A stretch of DNA of 13,324 nucleotides, from contig DIUS01000126.1 in the NCBI GenBank assembly GCA_002423075.1, forward strand, positions 1-13,324, given 5' to 3'. Shown here one piece after another: positions 12,078 through 13,324 of this stretch; the first letter of the stretch is position 1; each line of letters opens with the position of its first letter. The notes under the pieces are model-generated. The model ran no database searches, had not been told where the DNA came from, and was given only the letters and a program-made list of their open reading frames with translations. Origin of the DNA: Microbacteriaceae bacterium UBA6152. Lineage in GTDB: Bacteria; Actinomycetota; Actinomycetes; Actinomycetales; Microbacteriaceae. Made by a program: the position numbers and the translations under genes.

Positions 12078-13264
12078 TCCGGCTCCTTTGCTGGGACGAC
12101 CTCGACTGTACTCTCCGGGCGCCTCGGGCGAGTCACGAGCATGACGAGTGCGCCGACGAGCAGCCCCCAGAACGCGCTGCCGATGCCGAGCACGACGACG
12201 CCCGAGGCCACGACGATGAGCGTGACGGCCGCCGTCAAGCGCGTCTCAGGCACCTCGAAGGCGCTCACGAGTCCGGTGGTGAAGGCGCCGAGCAGGGCGA
12301 GCCCGGCGACGGCGATGATGAGGATGGGCGGCGCTGCCGAGACCAGCGCCGTGGCGACACCCGCGCCGAGGCCGAGCAGTACATAGGTGACGCCGCCCGC
12401 GATCGGCGCGACCCAGCGACGCGTAGGGTCGGGGTGCGAGTCGGGGCCAGCCATGAGCGCGGCCGTCAATGCCGCGAGGTTGAGGGCGTAGCCGCCGAAC
12501 GGTGCCGTGAGTGCAGTGGCGGCACCGCTCGCGACGAGCACCGTGCGGGCCGGCACGCCCTGGCAGCCGAGCGTCGTCAGCACCGCGAACCCGGGCACGT
12601 TCTGCCCGGCCATGGTGACGATGTACAGCGGCACACCGAGCGACACGATGACGAGCGGGTCGAACGTCGGCAGGGTGAGCGTGAAGCCGGGAGCGAGGGT
12701 CGCGCCGGTCATCCACTCACTGCCGGCGCTGATCACGACTCCCATGATCGCGACGAGCATCGCCGCGGGCACCGCCCAGCGCGGCAACCAGCGCACGAGA
12801 AGCAGCCACACGATGATGACCGGCGCGGCGAGCAGCGGCTCGTGCAGCACCGCTGTCACGGGCGCGATGCAGATCGGAAACAGGATGCCCGCGAGCATCG
12901 CCCCGGCAAGCGGCATGGGGATGCGCGTCATCGCGCGGCCGAGCGGTGCCCACAGCCCGCTCACGAGAATCAGCAACCCGCAGACGATGAAGGCGCCGAT
13001 GGCCGCGCCAAACGAACCCGTCGTGCCCTCAGCGGCGACGAGCAGAGCGGCGCCCGGCGTCGACCACGCGAAGCTCAGCGGCAGGCGGAACCGCCACGAC
13101 AGCAGCCCGGCGAGCAGCGCCTGACCGATGCAGAGCGAGAGCAGTCCGCTCGCCGCCTCTTCGGGGCTCGCCCCGACGGCGAGCAGCCCGGCGATCACGA
13201 GGGCGAACGAGCTCGCGAAGCCCGTGAGCGCGCCGATGACTCCGGCGATGATCGGCTGCAGCAC
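12074..13264 (-). CDS. BenE-family permease (benzoate/H+ symporter-like)
   Basis: The 396-residue, very hydrophobic protein belongs to the BenE/YdcO family of membrane carriers with about 12 spans, whose characterised member imports benzoate with protons. Seen family signatures: WSTPGAALL (67-75), MAGQNVPGFAVL (218-229), PFGGYALNLAA (255-265) and HPDPTRRW (277-284). Length is usual for the family. Translation begins at GTG 13264, 9 nt after the stop of an upstream gene of which only the tail is in view; a weak ribosome site (AGG) and TAGGCT 6 nt before the GTG both fit, but part of TAGGCT is the previous stop codon. No aromatic-degradation genes are nearby, so the substrate is open. The downstream membrane protein overlaps by 4 bp. 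Confidence 0.92.
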   Translation of the reverse strand: MLQPIIAGVIGALTGFASSFALVIAGLLAVGASPEEAASGLLSLCIGQALLAGLLSWRFRLPLSFAWSTPGAALLVAAEGTTGSFGAAIGAFIVCGLLILVSGLWAPLGRAMTRIPMPLAGAMLAGILFPICIAPVTAVLHEPLLAAPVIIVWLLLVRWLPRWAVPAAMLVAIMGVVISAGSEWMTGATLAPGFTLTLPTFDPLVIVSLGVPLYIVTMAGQNVPGFAVLTTLGCQGVPARTVLVASGAATALTAPFGGYALNLAALTAALMAGPDSHPDPTRRWVAPIAGGVTYVLLGLGAGVATALVSAAPPILIIAVAGLALLGAFTTGLVSAFEVPETRLTAAVTLIVVASGVVVLGIGSAFWGLLVGALVMLVTRPRRPESTVEVVPAKEPE

Positions 13265-13273
13265 CCTGTCAGC

Positions 13274-13324
13274 CTAGGGCTGGAACACCACGCGCAACGC
13301 TGGCCAGTCGGCGGCGCGCACGTA
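13274..13324 (-). CDS. C-terminal end of an unidentified gene (partial)
   Basis: The minus strand reads YVRAADWPALRVVFQP and then TAG (complement of 13274-13276), with G/C at nearly every third position. The remainder lies beyond the window. The stop is 9 nt before the permease GTG, so the two may form one operon. Sixteen residues are too few to name it. Confidence 0.5.
   Translation of the reverse strand, partial: YVRAADWPALRVVFQP

Overview
The window is high-GC DNA with strong G/C preference at third codon positions. It looks like an actinobacterial chromosome, and gene content (an archaeal-type valyl-tRNA synthetase, an Eis-type acetyltransferase, a BenE-type permease) and short leaderless-looking promoters suggest a Microbacteriaceae-like organism. 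That assignment is an inference from style and content; no rRNA or other phylogenetic marker beyond valS is present. I see no tRNA, CRISPR array, transposase, integrase or phage gene.

Layout. (1) 20-742 (-), a flavodoxin-fold NAD(P)H/FMN oxidoreductase, divergent from valS at 851-3454 (+). A 13-bp inverted repeat sits between them. (2) Behind valS lies a compound inverted repeat (3531-3621), then a GNAT acetyltransferase (3643-4104) and a small conserved-looking protein (4108-4341), probably one operon. (3) A convergent gap with three perfect 7-bp hairpins (4361-4488) separates these from a leftward pair: an ArsR/HTH_20 regulator (4709-5374) and a 68-residue basic protein (4497-4703). (4) The regulator is divergent from dcp, an M3-family peptidyl-dipeptidase (5473-7503). 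The 98-bp divergent promoter holds four TTTGCAA/T sites at exactly 14-bp steps, one on the regulator's own -35 box and one on the -35 region of dcp. This is the clearest regulatory system in the window.

(5) 7504-9910 has a different texture. It has relaxed codon use, long non-coding stretches, many small inverted repeats, a lipoprotein of unknown function (8031-8771) and a five-segment membrane protein with a C-terminal Cys/His cluster that starts at a TTG codon (8890-9621). An identical 11-bp palindromic core (TGCCCAGGGCA) occurs on both sides of this gene pair. I read it as an accessory block, without proof of mobility.

(6) 9911-13324 is a leftward cluster: the tail of an unidentified gene, a BenE-family permease (12074-13264), a six-segment membrane protein with a ribbon-helix-helix-like tail that overlaps the permease by 4 bp (11259-12077), and an Eis-family N-acetyltransferase (9911-11236).

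The strongest candidates for something undescribed are the 14-bp phased operator array at the arsR/dcp promoter, the membrane protein with a ribbon-helix-helix-like tail coupled to BenE, the inverted-repeat cluster at 7820-7983, and the compound inverted repeat behind valS.
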